Shown here: piece after piece, positions 51,452 through 61,097 of the stretch
Position numbering within the stretch: position 1 is the first letter of the stretch
Layout: each line of letters opens with the position of its first letter
Assembly: GCA_047612485.1 (NCBI GenBank)
Contig: JBLGAT010000002.1
Span: 1-64,000 of the forward strand
Direction of reading: 5' to 3'
DNA from: Sediminicola sp047612485
GTDB lineage: Bacteria; Bacteroidota; Bacteroidia; Flavobacteriales; Flavobacteriaceae
Length of the DNA: 64,000 nucleotides
The notes under the pieces: model-generated
What the model was told of the DNA's origin: nothing
The model's database searches: none
What the model saw: only the letters and a program-made list of their open reading frames with translations
Made by a program: the position numbers and the translations under genes

Positions 51452-52312
51452 TTAGCTGTAATTATTTGAATTCTTGACCTGCTGATATTCTGATGGCGTG
51501 GTTCCTTTCAATGCTTTAAATTTTCTATTGAAATTGGAGATTGAATTGAAGCCTGAGGCTTCAGAGACATCTATAATGGACAGGTCCCTTTTGTTCAATA
51601 ACAATTGACAGGCATGTTCTATTCGAAGTTCTATCAGGAACTGAAAGAAAGTTTTGTTAGTCCGTTGTTTGAAAAACCTACAAAATGCATTTGGAGTCAA
51701 ATGTGCAAGGGATGAAATGCTATCGAGGGAAATATCATTTTGAAAATTATGTATCACATAATCAAAGATGGTCCTCATGCGTTGTCCTTCATTCTGGGAA
51801 ATAGTCTTTGGATAGACAAATTTGGTCAATACCTTCGTATTGGCCTGGCATATTTTTTTAAGGAGTTTAAGGAACAAGAGAAACCTATTGAACTTATCGG
51901 TCCCACATATTTTATACATTATTTGGGCGACCTTCGATTTTTTGGATAACAGTTGAAATCCAGATTCTGCATTGGGAAAAAAATGACCGATCTCCTCTAG
52001 TTCTGGATTATTAAAAAATGTATCCCCGAAGGTGAATTCGGTAAAAAAGAGGGATATCATTTTACAGGAATCTTTTTCTAGACCGTTATCCTGAAACAAA
52101 TGGGGACAATTTCGGCCTATTACAAATACATCCCCTGCCTCAAATTGATGAATACTATCGGCCACAATTAATTTCCCCTGTCCTCTGACAATCAAACTTA
52201 ACTGTATTTCTTCATGCTGATGTAATTTGTCATAAAAGTGAACCCCTTCATCAATTTGTAGGACGAGGTTCTCGTGTATTGGTTTAGGTATTTTAAAAGG
52301 ATAAACTTTCAT
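51452..52312 (-). CDS. AraC-family transcriptional regulator
   Basis: 286 aa. An N-terminal cupin-like sensing domain (about 20-100, with FYDKLHQHEEIQLSL) precedes two helix-turn-helix motifs (about 185-283): LDSISSLAHLTPNAFCRFFKQ and SIIDVSEASGFNSISNFNRKFK. It is divergent from the DHDPS/ALDH/DUF885/epimerase operon, the usual position for its activator; an inverted repeat lies between them. It probably senses hydroxyproline or a derivative, by context. Confidence 0.93.
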   Translation of the reverse strand: MKVYPFKIPKPIHENLVLQIDEGVHFYDKLHQHEEIQLSLIVRGQGKLIVADSIHQFEAGDVFVIGRNCPHLFQDNGLEKDSCKMISLFFTEFTFGDTFFNNPELEEIGHFFPNAESGFQLLSKKSKVAQIMYKICGTDKFNRFLLFLKLLKKICQANTKVLTKFVYPKTISQNEGQRMRTIFDYVIHNFQNDISLDSISSLAHLTPNAFCRFFKQRTNKTFFQFLIELRIEHACQLLLNKRDLSIIDVSEASGFNSISNFNRKFKALKGTTPSEYQQVKNSNNYS

Positions 52313-52359
52313 AATTACTTGTAAATATGCATATTTAGCATAAATAATTTAGCTAATTT

Positions 52360-52382
52360 AGACTATCAGGGTAAGATAGTCT
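52360..52382. promoter_or_regulatory. Inverted repeat between araC-type gene and catabolic operon
   Basis: AGACTATC-AGGGTAA-GATAGTCT is a perfect 8-bp inverted repeat with a 7-bp spacer. It lies 48 bp before the AraC start and 44 bp ahead of a TATTTTTG element (52426-52433) that should drive the rightward operon. A candidate AraC operator; no T-run, so not a terminator. Confidence 0.5.
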
Positions 52383-52458
52383 CTGTATAGGTTAATATCC
52401 TTTTAATTTTAAAGGCATATCCTATTATTTTTGTGTAGTAACCATAATTTAATACACC

Positions 52459-53394
52459 ATGAACGTAAAATGGGAAGGGGTAATGCCCGCAGTGACCACA
52501 AAATTTAAAGCAGATGACACCTTGGATTTGGATGCTTTTGGGGTAAATATAAAGGCCCAATTGGAGGCAGGCGTAAATGGTATCATCCTTGGCGGTACCT
52601 TGGGCGAAGCAAGCACGCTCTCCGACGAGGAAAAAATGAATTTGATTAAGGAAACGGTTCGTTTGGTCAAGGATCAGGTACCAGTGATCATCAATATTGC
52701 GGAGCAGACTACCAAAGGGGCCATCAATGCCGCCGAAAATGCCAAGACCTATGGCGCAAGCGGCCTAATGATGTTACCGCCCATGCGATATAAGGCAAAT
52801 GATTTCGAAACCATGACGTATTTCAGGGAGGTTGCCAATAGCACTGATTTGCCGATTATGATATATAACAATCCCATAGACTATAACATTGAGGTTACCT
52901 TGGACATGTTTGAGGAATTGCTTAAAAATGATAGGATACAGGCGGTCAAGGAATCAACAAGGGATATTTCCAATGTTACCAGAATTAAAAACAGGTTTGG
53001 AGAAAGGCTGAAAATTTTGTGTGGTGTGGATACTTTGGCCCTAGAAAGTATTTTGATGGGTGCGGATGGATGGGTAGCGGGATTGGTAGATGCCTTCCCG
53101 GCAGAGACCGTAGCCATCTACGAACTGGCAAAAGCAGGAAGAATCAAGGAGGCCCTCACCATTTACAGGTGGTTTTTGCCATTATTGGAATTGGATATCA
53201 ATCCACAATTGGTTCAAAATATTAAATTGGCAGAGGTGGCAACAGGAATTGGCACCGAGAGGGTGCGAGCGCCAAGATTACCATTGCAGGGGGGGGAAAG
53301 GGAGCATGTATTGAACGTCATACAGCAAGGTTTAAGAACTAGACCTATTTTACCTGATTATAAATCGCTCAAAACAACGTCTTTTTCAAACTAG
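52459..53394 (+). CDS. DHDPS-family aldolase/deaminase, probable hydroxyproline-pathway enzyme
   Basis: 311 aa of the DapA superfamily. GGTLGEASTLS near residue 47 is the substrate carboxylate loop, and the Schiff-base Lys lies in AVKESTRDISN near 161. In hydroxyproline operons this family serves as 1-pyrroline-4-hydroxy-2-carboxylate deaminase; neighbouring epimerase and aldehyde dehydrogenase genes support that here, though KdgD-type or other aldolases look alike. It is first in a four-gene operon with a TATTTTTG element upstream. Confidence 0.88.
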   Translation: MNVKWEGVMPAVTTKFKADDTLDLDAFGVNIKAQLEAGVNGIILGGTLGEASTLSDEEKMNLIKETVRLVKDQVPVIINIAEQTTKGAINAAENAKTYGASGLMMLPPMRYKANDFETMTYFREVANSTDLPIMIYNNPIDYNIEVTLDMFEELLKNDRIQAVKESTRDISNVTRIKNRFGERLKILCGVDTLALESILMGADGWVAGLVDAFPAETVAIYELAKAGRIKEALTIYRWFLPLLELDINPQLVQNIKLAEVATGIGTERVRAPRLPLQGGEREHVLNVIQQGLRTRPILPDYKSLKTTSFSN

Positions 53395-53425
53395 GTGCTA
53401 ACGATCAAAAAATAAAAAGCAAGAT

Positions 53426-55021
53426 ATGCTTACTGGAAAAAATTATATAGGCAACAAATTGTCCTCGGAAGGGAAACATAGTTTTAAGACCTTCAATCCC
53501 CAAAAGAATACGGAAAACAAATGGGAATTTAGGGAAGCCTCCAAAGACGAGATTGATAGGGCCGTTAAATTGGCTACAAAGGCATTCAAGGAGTACAAAA
53601 ACGTTTCAGCCCTAAAAAAAGCAGAATTCTTGAGAACGATAGCGGAAGAGATTGAAATCTTGGGACAACCGCTCATAGCTACTTACATAGCTGAATCTGG
53701 ATTACCGGAAGGACGTGCTGCTGGGGAACGAGGGAGAACCATGGGCCAATTAAGAGCTTTTGCAACTCTTTTGGAAGAAGGCTCATGGGTTGAGGCCAGC
53801 ATCGATACAGCACAGCCAGATCGCCTGCCACTACCAAAATCCGATATTAGAAAAATGCTGGTTCCCTTAGGGCCAATAGCCGTTTTTGGATCCAGTAATT
53901 TCCCCTTGGCCTTTTCAACTGCTGGTGGTGATACGGCCAGTGCCTTGGCCGCTGGTTGTCCTGTCATCGTAAAGAGCCATCCCATGCATGCAGGTACCGG
54001 GGAATTGGTAGCCTCGGCCATTTTGAAAGCCGCTGAGAAAACGGGCATGCCCAATGGTGTATTTTCCAATTTAAACAGTTCTGGAGTTGAGGTGGGCCAA
54101 AGATTGGTGATGCATACCGGGATAAAAGCGGTAGGTTTTACCGGGAGTATAAAGGGGGGGATGGCCTTATACAAAATGGCTGGTGAACGCAAGGAACCAA
54201 TACCTGTCTTCGCAGAAATGGGTAGTATTAATCCCGTTATCGCCTTGCCTAGTGCCATAAAGGAGAAAGGAGATTATTGGGCAAAACAATATGCGGGGTC
54301 CATTACCTTGGGAGCCGGGCAGTTCTGCACCAAACCAGGGTTGATCTTGGGATTGGAGGGAGCTGAATTTGATGCGTTTATCAGCCAATTGGGACAAGAA
54401 TTGGAAAAAATAGAGCCAACCTGTATGCTGCACCCCAATATTCATAAAGGGTTTATGGAATCCAAGGATCAGCTTTCAAGCCAAGAAGGAACCCAAAAAG
54501 TTGGTTCCTATGAGGATACGGTACCTCCCCATTATGCCCAACAAAAAATTGTAACGGTCAGGGGGGAACAGTTTTTAGCCAACCCTACACTCCATCAGGA
54601 AGTATTCGGCCCATTTTCTGTGGTGGTACGATGTAAGGACAAACTGGAATTAAAAAACATCCTGGAACATTTGGAAGGCCAGTTGACAGGAACCATTCTC
54701 GGAAATAGGGAAGAGTTGGAGCAAGATTATGAAATTGTGGAAGCCTTGACAAACAGGGTGGGAAGAATTATTTTTAACGGTGTCCCAACAGGCGTAGAAG
54801 TTTGCCCTTCCATGCAGCATGGGGGTCCTTTCCCCGCATCATCGGATAGTAGGTTTACTTCTGTTGGGGTCTCCGCCATTAAAAGATGGTCCAGACCTGT
54901 TGCCTTTCAAGATTGGCCAAATGAAATGTTACCCGAGGCTTTGCAAAACAATAATCCGTTGGGCATAATAAGGCTTATCAACGGGGGATTTACCAATGAT
55001 AAAATACATACAATTATATGA
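53426..55021 (+). CDS. Aldehyde dehydrogenase, probable 2,5-dioxovalerate type
   Basis: 531 aa. NAD(P)-binding FGSSNFPLAFSTAGGD near 157 and Glu in FAEMGSINPVI are present, with the catalytic Cys in AGQFCTKPG near 302. The length and the Cys context match NADP-dependent alpha-ketoglutarate semialdehyde (2,5-dioxovalerate) dehydrogenases found in sugar-acid and hydroxyproline catabolism. The stop overlaps the next start by 4 bp. Confidence 0.92.
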   Translation: MLTGKNYIGNKLSSEGKHSFKTFNPQKNTENKWEFREASKDEIDRAVKLATKAFKEYKNVSALKKAEFLRTIAEEIEILGQPLIATYIAESGLPEGRAAGERGRTMGQLRAFATLLEEGSWVEASIDTAQPDRLPLPKSDIRKMLVPLGPIAVFGSSNFPLAFSTAGGDTASALAAGCPVIVKSHPMHAGTGELVASAILKAAEKTGMPNGVFSNLNSSGVEVGQRLVMHTGIKAVGFTGSIKGGMALYKMAGERKEPIPVFAEMGSINPVIALPSAIKEKGDYWAKQYAGSITLGAGQFCTKPGLILGLEGAEFDAFISQLGQELEKIEPTCMLHPNIHKGFMESKDQLSSQEGTQKVGSYEDTVPPHYAQQKIVTVRGEQFLANPTLHQEVFGPFSVVVRCKDKLELKNILEHLEGQLTGTILGNREELEQDYEIVEALTNRVGRIIFNGVPTGVEVCPSMQHGGPFPASSDSRFTSVGVSAIKRWSRPVAFQDWPNEMLPEALQNNNPLGIIRLINGGFTNDKIHTII

Positions 55022-56748
55022 AATATTCAGGAGTCTTTCTATTTTGTCTTTTTTTGTTGCACCAAGGATCTGCACAATTTAAAACGGTGGATGCAACTGC
55101 TTCCCTGCACCAGATCATCAATGAATTCGAAGAGCACGAGGGTTATGATGAAAAAGAATACCCGCTTGGCCTCTTTGGCAAAGTCTATTATAGGGCCGAG
55201 GCAGATTTTGCCAGAACCCTTCTTAATAGGATGTCAACACTGGCACACAAAGACCTTACCGATACCGATCAGATATCTTTTGAACTGCTTTCCTTTGTTT
55301 TGCAAGATCAAATCGACTTCTATGAATTTGAGCGGTATTTAAACCCATTGCTCTCAGATTCTGGATTTCATAATAATTTAACCTATATGGTGCGACCTTT
55401 GACCGGTTATGGTCAGGTAAAGGAATACCTTAATAAATTGAATGCGGTGCCCAACTATGTTGACCAGCATCTTATAAATTTAAGGGAAGGCCTTAAAAAA
55501 GGGGTGTCCCAACCCAAAATCATTTTTAAGGGTTATGAGTCTACCTATAACGATCATATTGTTCAAAATTTTGAGGATAGTTATTATTATTCCCCTTTTA
55601 AAAGTCTACCCAATGAGCTATCAACAACACAGCGAGATTCAGTGTTAAGTTCTGCAAAAGAGGTGATTATATCCAAAGTAACGCCACAATTTGTCCGTAT
55701 TAAAACGTTTTTCGAAGACGAGTACCTGCCAAATACTAGGGATGCCATAGGCGTTTCTGAAACACCCAATGGGAAGGCATTTTATCAGAACAGAATAAAT
55801 TTTTATACCACGGATACGACATATTCGGCAAATGATATTCACGAGATTGGATTAAGCGAGGTGTCAAGGATCAAAGCCCAAATGGAACAGATTATTAGAG
55901 ACCTTAATTTCAAGGGAAGCTTTGAAGATTTTTTTCGATTTTTGAGGACTGATCCTCAATTTTATGCGAAAACACCAAAGGAATTGTTGATGATCGCTAG
56001 GGATATTGCCAAAAGAGCCGATGCACAGCTGCCTCGATTTTTTAAAACCCTACCACGTAAACCATATGGCGTGGCACCGGTTCCCGATGCCATAGCGCCA
56101 AAATATACGGGAGGGCGGTATGTAGGCACTTCCAAAAACAGTACGGATCCTGGTTATTATTGGGTAAACACATACGACCTACCAAGTAGGACACTTTATA
56201 CATTGCCTTCCCTAACGGTTCACGAAGCGGTCCCGGGGCACCATCTACAAGGTGCTTTGAACCTAGAATTGGGAGATAGTATTCCAAAATTCAGAAAAAA
56301 CTTATACCTCTCGGCCTATGGAGAAGGGTGGGGCCTTTACAGTGAATTTTTAGCGGAGGAAATGGGGATGTATACCACACCTTATGAGCATTTCGGAAAA
56401 CTCACTTATGAAATGTGGCGCGCATGTCGTTTGGTGGTTGATACAGGAATTCACGCCAAGGGATGGACCAGGGCACAAGTCGTGGATTTTATGGCATCCA
56501 ACACTGCCCTTTCCCTGCACGAAATAAATACAGAAACTGATCGCTATATTTCATGGCCTGGACAGGCATTGTCCTATAAAATTGGGGAGCTAAAAATCAG
56601 GGAGCTTCGTAAAAAAGCAGAGGCCAAATTAGGCTCTGAATTTGATATAATGGAATTTCACGAGATGGTATTGGGGCAGGGTACGGTCACCTTATCAATC
56701 TTGGAAAAAAGAATAAATGAGTATATAAATAATAGCACCAATGAGTAG
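55018..56748 (+). CDS. Exported DUF885-family protein, probable metallopeptidase-like
   Basis: 576 aa with a signal peptide (MKYSGVFLFCLFLLHQGSAQ). The DUF885 hallmark HEAVPGHHLQGAL near residue 402 contains an HExxPGHH metal-binding motif, and the later EGWGLYSEFLAEE supplies an extra Glu. Many homologues are annotated as dipeptidyl-like M-type enzymes, mostly untested. Overlaps on both sides (4 bp with ALDH, 8 bp with epimerase) tie it to the hydroxyproline operon, so release of hydroxyproline-containing peptides is an attractive but unproven role. Confidence 0.9.
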   Translation: MKYSGVFLFCLFLLHQGSAQFKTVDATASLHQIINEFEEHEGYDEKEYPLGLFGKVYYRAEADFARTLLNRMSTLAHKDLTDTDQISFELLSFVLQDQIDFYEFERYLNPLLSDSGFHNNLTYMVRPLTGYGQVKEYLNKLNAVPNYVDQHLINLREGLKKGVSQPKIIFKGYESTYNDHIVQNFEDSYYYSPFKSLPNELSTTQRDSVLSSAKEVIISKVTPQFVRIKTFFEDEYLPNTRDAIGVSETPNGKAFYQNRINFYTTDTTYSANDIHEIGLSEVSRIKAQMEQIIRDLNFKGSFEDFFRFLRTDPQFYAKTPKELLMIARDIAKRADAQLPRFFKTLPRKPYGVAPVPDAIAPKYTGGRYVGTSKNSTDPGYYWVNTYDLPSRTLYTLPSLTVHEAVPGHHLQGALNLELGDSIPKFRKNLYLSAYGEGWGLYSEFLAEEMGMYTTPYEHFGKLTYEMWRACRLVVDTGIHAKGWTRAQVVDFMASNTALSLHEINTETDRYISWPGQALSYKIGELKIRELRKKAEAKLGSEFDIMEFHEMVLGQGTVTLSILEKRINEYINNSTNE

Positions 56749-57748
56749 GAAGACCTTTTTTTGTATTGATGCCCATACTTGCGGGAATCCCGTGCGTGTG
56801 GTTGCCGGGGGTGGTCCTAATTTAGTTGGAAAGAACATGAGTGAGAAACGGCAGCATTTCCTAAAGGAATACGATTGGATTCGTCGGGGGTTGATGTTTG
56901 AACCTAGGGGCCATGATATGATGAGCGGTAGTATCCTTTTTCCTCCCCATGATCCCAACAATGATTTTGCCATCTTGTTCATTGAAACCTCTGGGTGTTT
57001 GCCCATGTGTGGTCACGGCACTATTGGCACCATTACAATAGCTATTGAAGAAGGGCTCGTTATCCCTAAAACTCCTGGGAAGGTACTTATGGAAGCGCCT
57101 GCAGGCTTGGTGGAGATTGAATACCAACAGACCGGAAAAAAAGTGGATTGGGTAAAACTGGTCAATGTAAGGAGCTACTTGGCAGCTGAAAATTTGACCG
57201 TAGATTGTCCGGAGTTGGGTGAACTTACCTTTGATGTCGCCTATGGTGGTAATTTTTATGCTATAGTTGATCCTCAAAAAAACTTTTCTGGAATCCATGA
57301 TTTCACTGCCAATAAAATTATCCAATATTCACAAGTGATACGGGATGCGATCAATATAAGATATCCCGATCAATTTATACATCCAGAAAATAGTACGATC
57401 AGGGATGTTTCCCATATTCTTTGGACAGGGAACCCCATTGACCCCTCCTCTTCAGGTCGTAATGCTGTTTTTTATGGGGAAAAGGCCATAGACAGATCGC
57501 CATGTGGAACAGGAACATCGGCCAGAATGGCGCAGTTATATGCAAAAGGAAAGCTTCAGGTGGGAGAAGAATTTATACATGAGAGTTTTATTGGTTCCAA
57601 ATTTAAAGGTAAGGTAGAGTCCGTGACTATCTTGGATGGAAAAGAAGCCATTGTACCAAGCGTTCAAGGATGGGCTTTTGTTTATGGCTACAATAATATT
57701 ATCATTGATGATGATGACCCCTATGCCCATGGATTTCAAGTATTATGA
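56741..57748 (+). CDS. 4-hydroxyproline 2-epimerase (proline racemase family)
   Basis: 335 aa. Both catalytic cysteines of the family are present: Cys near 89 in LPMCGHGTIGT and Cys near 254 in DRSPCGTGTSAR. Two Cys point to an epimerase or racemase rather than a trans-3-hydroxyproline dehydratase, in which the second is Thr. It should interconvert trans-4-hydroxy-L-proline and cis-4-hydroxy-D-proline. It starts inside the end of the DUF885 gene. Confidence 0.93.
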   Translation: MSRKTFFCIDAHTCGNPVRVVAGGGPNLVGKNMSEKRQHFLKEYDWIRRGLMFEPRGHDMMSGSILFPPHDPNNDFAILFIETSGCLPMCGHGTIGTITIAIEEGLVIPKTPGKVLMEAPAGLVEIEYQQTGKKVDWVKLVNVRSYLAAENLTVDCPELGELTFDVAYGGNFYAIVDPQKNFSGIHDFTANKIIQYSQVIRDAINIRYPDQFIHPENSTIRDVSHILWTGNPIDPSSSGRNAVFYGEKAIDRSPCGTGTSARMAQLYAKGKLQVGEEFIHESFIGSKFKGKVESVTILDGKEAIVPSVQGWAFVYGYNNIIIDDDDPYAHGFQVL

Positions 57749-57910
57749 TCAAGAGGGCCACTACAGCTTTCTACAATTTAGCTTGGGTAAATTAGAACTG
57801 ATAATTATCATGGATAATTAGGCCTTACGGTTATAGATTTGAATTGGTACTCAAATTTAAATGATAGGTTTTGGGACGTATTTTTTAAGCTTCAATTATA
57901 TTGGACACAT

Positions 57911-58819
57911 ATGGATTTCATAGATTATTATAAGGTTTTGGGCTTGACCAAGGGGGCATCTGAAAAGGATATCAAAAAGGCGTATAGAAAACTTGCCCGC
58001 AAATACCATCCAGATCTTAACCCTAATGATAAGGAAGCGGAAAAAAAGTTCAAACAGATCAATGAGGCCAATGAAGTACTTAGTGATACCGAAAAGCGCA
58101 AGAAGTACGACCATTACGGAAAGGATTGGGAGCATGCCGAAGCCTTTGAAAAGGCAAAAAGGGAACGTTCAAAATCTTCTGCATATGGCGGGGGAGGTTA
58201 TGAAGGGTACAGTTATAGCGGGGAACAATCTGCAGAAGATTTCTCGGACTTTTTTAACACCATGTTTGGGGGTCGTAGCCAAAGGGCAGGGGGCAGGCCA
58301 GTTAAATTTAGGGGACAGGATTACAATGCCGAGCTGCAACTAGGTCTCATGGACGCTTTTTCTACACATAAGCAAACACTTACGGTGAACCATAAGAATA
58401 TTAGAATTACCATCCCGGCAGGGGTAGAGGATGGCCAGACCATTAAAATAGCAGGTCATGGGGGTCCAGGTGTTAACGGAGGGCCCAATGGGGATCTATA
58501 TATTACGTTTTCCATTGTGAACAATACGGCTTTTAAAAGAGAGGGCGAAAATTTATACAAGACTGAGGAAATTTCCCTGACAAAAGCAGTTTTGGGAGGG
58601 GAAATTACAATAAGTACTTTAACAGGAGTAGTAAAGCTGAAGGTGAAACCAAATACCCAAAGTGGCACCAAGGTTAAATTGAAAGGGAAGGGATTTCCCA
58701 AGTATAAAAAAGATGGGCAGTTTGGGGATCTTTTCGTGACCTATTCCGTGAAAATACCGAAAACCCTAACTCCTAGACAAAAGGAGTTGTTTGAGGAACT
58801 GGAGAAAACAAACCTATAA
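57911..58819 (+). CDS. cbpA: DnaJ-type co-chaperone CbpA
   Basis: 302 aa from ATG 57911 (MDFIDYYKVLGL). The J-domain (about 3-70) has the HPD motif in KYHPDLNPN. A Gly-rich linker with GGGYEGYSYSG follows, then the two C-terminal substrate-binding beta domains; no CxxCxGxG zinc finger is present, so it is type II (CbpA-like). It stimulates DnaK ATPase. A CbpM homologue follows 13 bp downstream. The upstream frame to 57839 is rejected: its sequence lacks J-domain features. Confidence 0.94.
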   Translation: MDFIDYYKVLGLTKGASEKDIKKAYRKLARKYHPDLNPNDKEAEKKFKQINEANEVLSDTEKRKKYDHYGKDWEHAEAFEKAKRERSKSSAYGGGGYEGYSYSGEQSAEDFSDFFNTMFGGRSQRAGGRPVKFRGQDYNAELQLGLMDAFSTHKQTLTVNHKNIRITIPAGVEDGQTIKIAGHGGPGVNGGPNGDLYITFSIVNNTAFKREGENLYKTEEISLTKAVLGGEITISTLTGVVKLKVKPNTQSGTKVKLKGKGFPKYKKDGQFGDLFVTYSVKIPKTLTPRQKELFEELEKTNL

Positions 58820-58832
58820 CCTTAGAACAAAG

Positions 58833-59126
58833 ATGAAGAATACGTATTATATTACGATAAGGGATTTCTGTAGCAGCCATGACATAGAGGAGTCTTTCGT
58901 TTTTTCCCTTGGTGAGTTTGATTTGGTGACCTTGGAGATTGTGGGGCAGGAACACTACATTCATCAGGAGGAATTGCCAAAACTTGAGAAAATGGTGCGA
59001 CTTTATCATGATCTTGGTATCAATCTGGAAGGTTTGGAGGCAATTTATTACCTTTTGGAAAGGATAGAACAGATGCAGGGCGAAGTCAGCCTGCTTAAAA
59101 ACAAACTTCGCAGATGGGAAGATTGA
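58833..59126 (+). CDS. cbpM: Chaperone modulator CbpM-like (MerR-like fold)
   Basis: 97 aa from ATG 58833. The small helical protein (ITIRDFCSSHDIEESFVFSL, then GLEAIYYLLERIEQMQGEVSLLKNKL) fits CbpM, which binds the J-domain of CbpA and restrains it. The position directly downstream of cbpA supports this. A short coiled-coil occupies the C-terminal third. Confidence 0.85.
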   Translation: MKNTYYITIRDFCSSHDIEESFVFSLGEFDLVTLEIVGQEHYIHQEELPKLEKMVRLYHDLGINLEGLEAIYYLLERIEQMQGEVSLLKNKLRRWED

Positions 59127-59147
59127 TCAAACAACTGTATTCCTTTA

Positions 59148-59825
59148 TCATTGTCTAATGATCTTGCCGTCTTCCATTTCTATGATCCTATCCGTTCTTT
59201 CAGCAAAATCAATATCATGAGTGACGATCAAGAGAGATAATCCTTCTCTCTCTTTTAAATCTTTCAAAATTTGAAATACATTTTCAGAATTGTGGCTATC
59301 CAAATTTCCCGTGGGTTCATCGCCCATCAATAAGGTGGGATTGTTGATCAGAGCCCTTGCGATGGCCACACGTTGTTTTTCACCACCTGATATTCTAGAA
59401 GCTTTCTTAGTGGCCAAATGATCAATATGCAACATTTTAAGTTTTTCCATAGCGTTGTGCTCAATTTCTTGAAATGATTTTTCTGCTAATTTTTTAGCCG
59501 GGAGCATCACATTTTCCAAGACAGAAAACTCCGATAGCAGGTAATGGAACTGAAAAACGAAACCTATGTTTTTATTTCTAATCCTGGAAAGCTCTTCGTT
59601 CGTCTTACCTGTAATGAGTTTATCGTTAAAATAAAGTTCTCCCCCATAATCAGTATCCATAGTGGAAAGAATGTACAGGAGGGTAGATTTTCCAGAACCC
59701 GATTTCCCCATAATGGAAACAAACTCTCCATTTTTGATTTGGAAAGAAATATCCTTTAGGACATGAAAAGGGACTGGCTTTTTAAAATATTTGTCAATAT
59801 GTTTTGCTTCTAAAACGAAATCCAT
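59148..59825 (-). CDS. ABC transporter ATPase (MacB/LolD-type)
   Basis: 225 aa. Walker A GKSGSGKST, ABC signature SGGEKQR, Walker B LLMGDEPTGN and H-loop VTHD are all present, with the spacing of the LolD/MacB subfamily. Works with the permease gene upstream and the adaptor gene beyond it. 9 bp separate it from the permease gene. Confidence 0.94.
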   Translation of the reverse strand: MDFVLEAKHIDKYFKKPVPFHVLKDISFQIKNGEFVSIMGKSGSGKSTLLYILSTMDTDYGGELYFNDKLITGKTNEELSRIRNKNIGFVFQFHYLLSEFSVLENVMLPAKKLAEKSFQEIEHNAMEKLKMLHIDHLATKKASRISGGEKQRVAIARALINNPTLLMGDEPTGNLDSHNSENVFQILKDLKEREGLSLLIVTHDIDFAERTDRIIEMEDGKIIRQ

Positions 59826-59834
59826 TTTTGGGTT

Positions 59835-61097
59835 TTAAGATCCTCTAATAATTTGTACCGGGTCTATTCTTTTTGCCTTGTTAGCAGGTAAATACCCTGC
59901 AATAAAAGTGGAAATAAGAGCGAATACGATGCCAATGACATAGTACCAACCATTAAAATTAACGGGGTAGGTTGTTATGGTGGGCAATGCTTCCGTTTCA
60001 AAGGGCAGCTTATCTATTATGTTTGAAAGTATATACCCAATGATCAGGCCACTAATACCGCCCACTATGCCAATAATCATAGCCTGACTCATAAAGATGA
60101 GTTTTACATCCCTTCCAGAAAACCCTGTGGCTTTTAAAATGGCGATATCTTTCATTTTTTCATAAATGAGCATATTAAGAATGTTATAGATGCCAAAACC
60201 AGCTACGATCAAAAGGGTAATGGAAACCGAATAGGTTATTAAGTTCCTGATGTTGGATCCAGTTTCGAACTGTGCGTTGGCCTCATTGATATCTGTAGCC
60301 TTCACATTAAATTTACGTTCTAAAGCAATTGCCATGGGCGCCGCCTTGGAAATATCATCAAGCTTTACATTGATATCCGTAATATAGTTTTCTGCCTCCC
60401 CAAGTATTCGTTGTACTGTTTTTAGATTGGCATAACTTTGTACGTTGTCCAGGTCGGCAATACCACTTTGATACAATCCTACTATCTTTAAGGGAAAGAC
60501 ATCGCCTGAGACCGTACTGATTTGGACCCTGTCCCCAGGGGAGAGCGACATTTTTTTTGCTAATCCAGCTCCCAAAAGAATACCATTGTCATTGTTTTTT
60601 AATGCCACGGGCGTTCCTTGGATGATATAATCCTGCATATTGGAAAGTCGGACTTCTTCCAAAACATCAATTCCTGTCAATTTACCTCCCAATTCTATGG
60701 ATCCCGATAAATAAAAAATTTGGGACCCTAACTGTGGCGTGGCACCCAATACATTTTTATCAGCTCTTAGATAATGGAGAATAGGAACAGCATTGTGGAT
60801 CTTTTTTTGGGTTCGTTTGGGTTTGATGGAATGGACTACATTAAAAGCGCTGGCATAGTCCTGATATAAGCCAATCGGTTGTTTTTCACTAGGTTCTATT
60901 TCGTTGTAGATATGGATATGGGGGGTCTGGTTGAGGATTAAGTCATCTAGCATTCCATTTAGCCCGGTCATAAAACTCACCAAGGTTATATAGGCCCCTA
61001 TGCCAAATGTGACCCCAAGGGAAGCGGTAACGGTAGATTTCATCTTAGTGGTAAGATGTGTCTTAGCAATACCCAATATAACGTTCCAATTGGTCAT
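59835..61097 (-). CDS. ABC transporter permease (FtsX/MacB-type)
   Basis: 420 aa. An N-terminal helix (about 24-47) is followed by a MacB-like periplasmic core domain (about 50-270) and three C-terminal helices (about 285-415) with the FtsX domain and the ATPase-contact motif KMKDIAILKATGF. The membrane pattern fits type VII ABC transporters, mechanotransducing exporters such as MacB or LolCE. Its ATG overlaps the end of the adaptor gene by one base. Confidence 0.93.
   Translation of the reverse strand: MTNWNVILGIAKTHLTTKMKSTVTASLGVTFGIGAYITLVSFMTGLNGMLDDLILNQTPHIHIYNEIEPSEKQPIGLYQDYASAFNVVHSIKPKRTQKKIHNAVPILHYLRADKNVLGATPQLGSQIFYLSGSIELGGKLTGIDVLEEVRLSNMQDYIIQGTPVALKNNDNGILLGAGLAKKMSLSPGDRVQISTVSGDVFPLKIVGLYQSGIADLDNVQSYANLKTVQRILGEAENYITDINVKLDDISKAAPMAIALERKFNVKATDINEANAQFETGSNIRNLITYSVSITLLIVAGFGIYNILNMLIYEKMKDIAILKATGFSGRDVKLIFMSQAMIIGIVGGISGLIIGYILSNIIDKLPFETEALPTITTYPVNFNGWYYVIGIVFALISTFIAGYLPANKAKRIDPVQIIRGS

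Noticed and set aside
53683..54258. 191-aa open frame on the - strand opposite the aldehyde dehydrogenase gene
   Set aside because: It lies wholly antisense to a clear enzyme gene, has no family features and arises from codon bias of the real gene.
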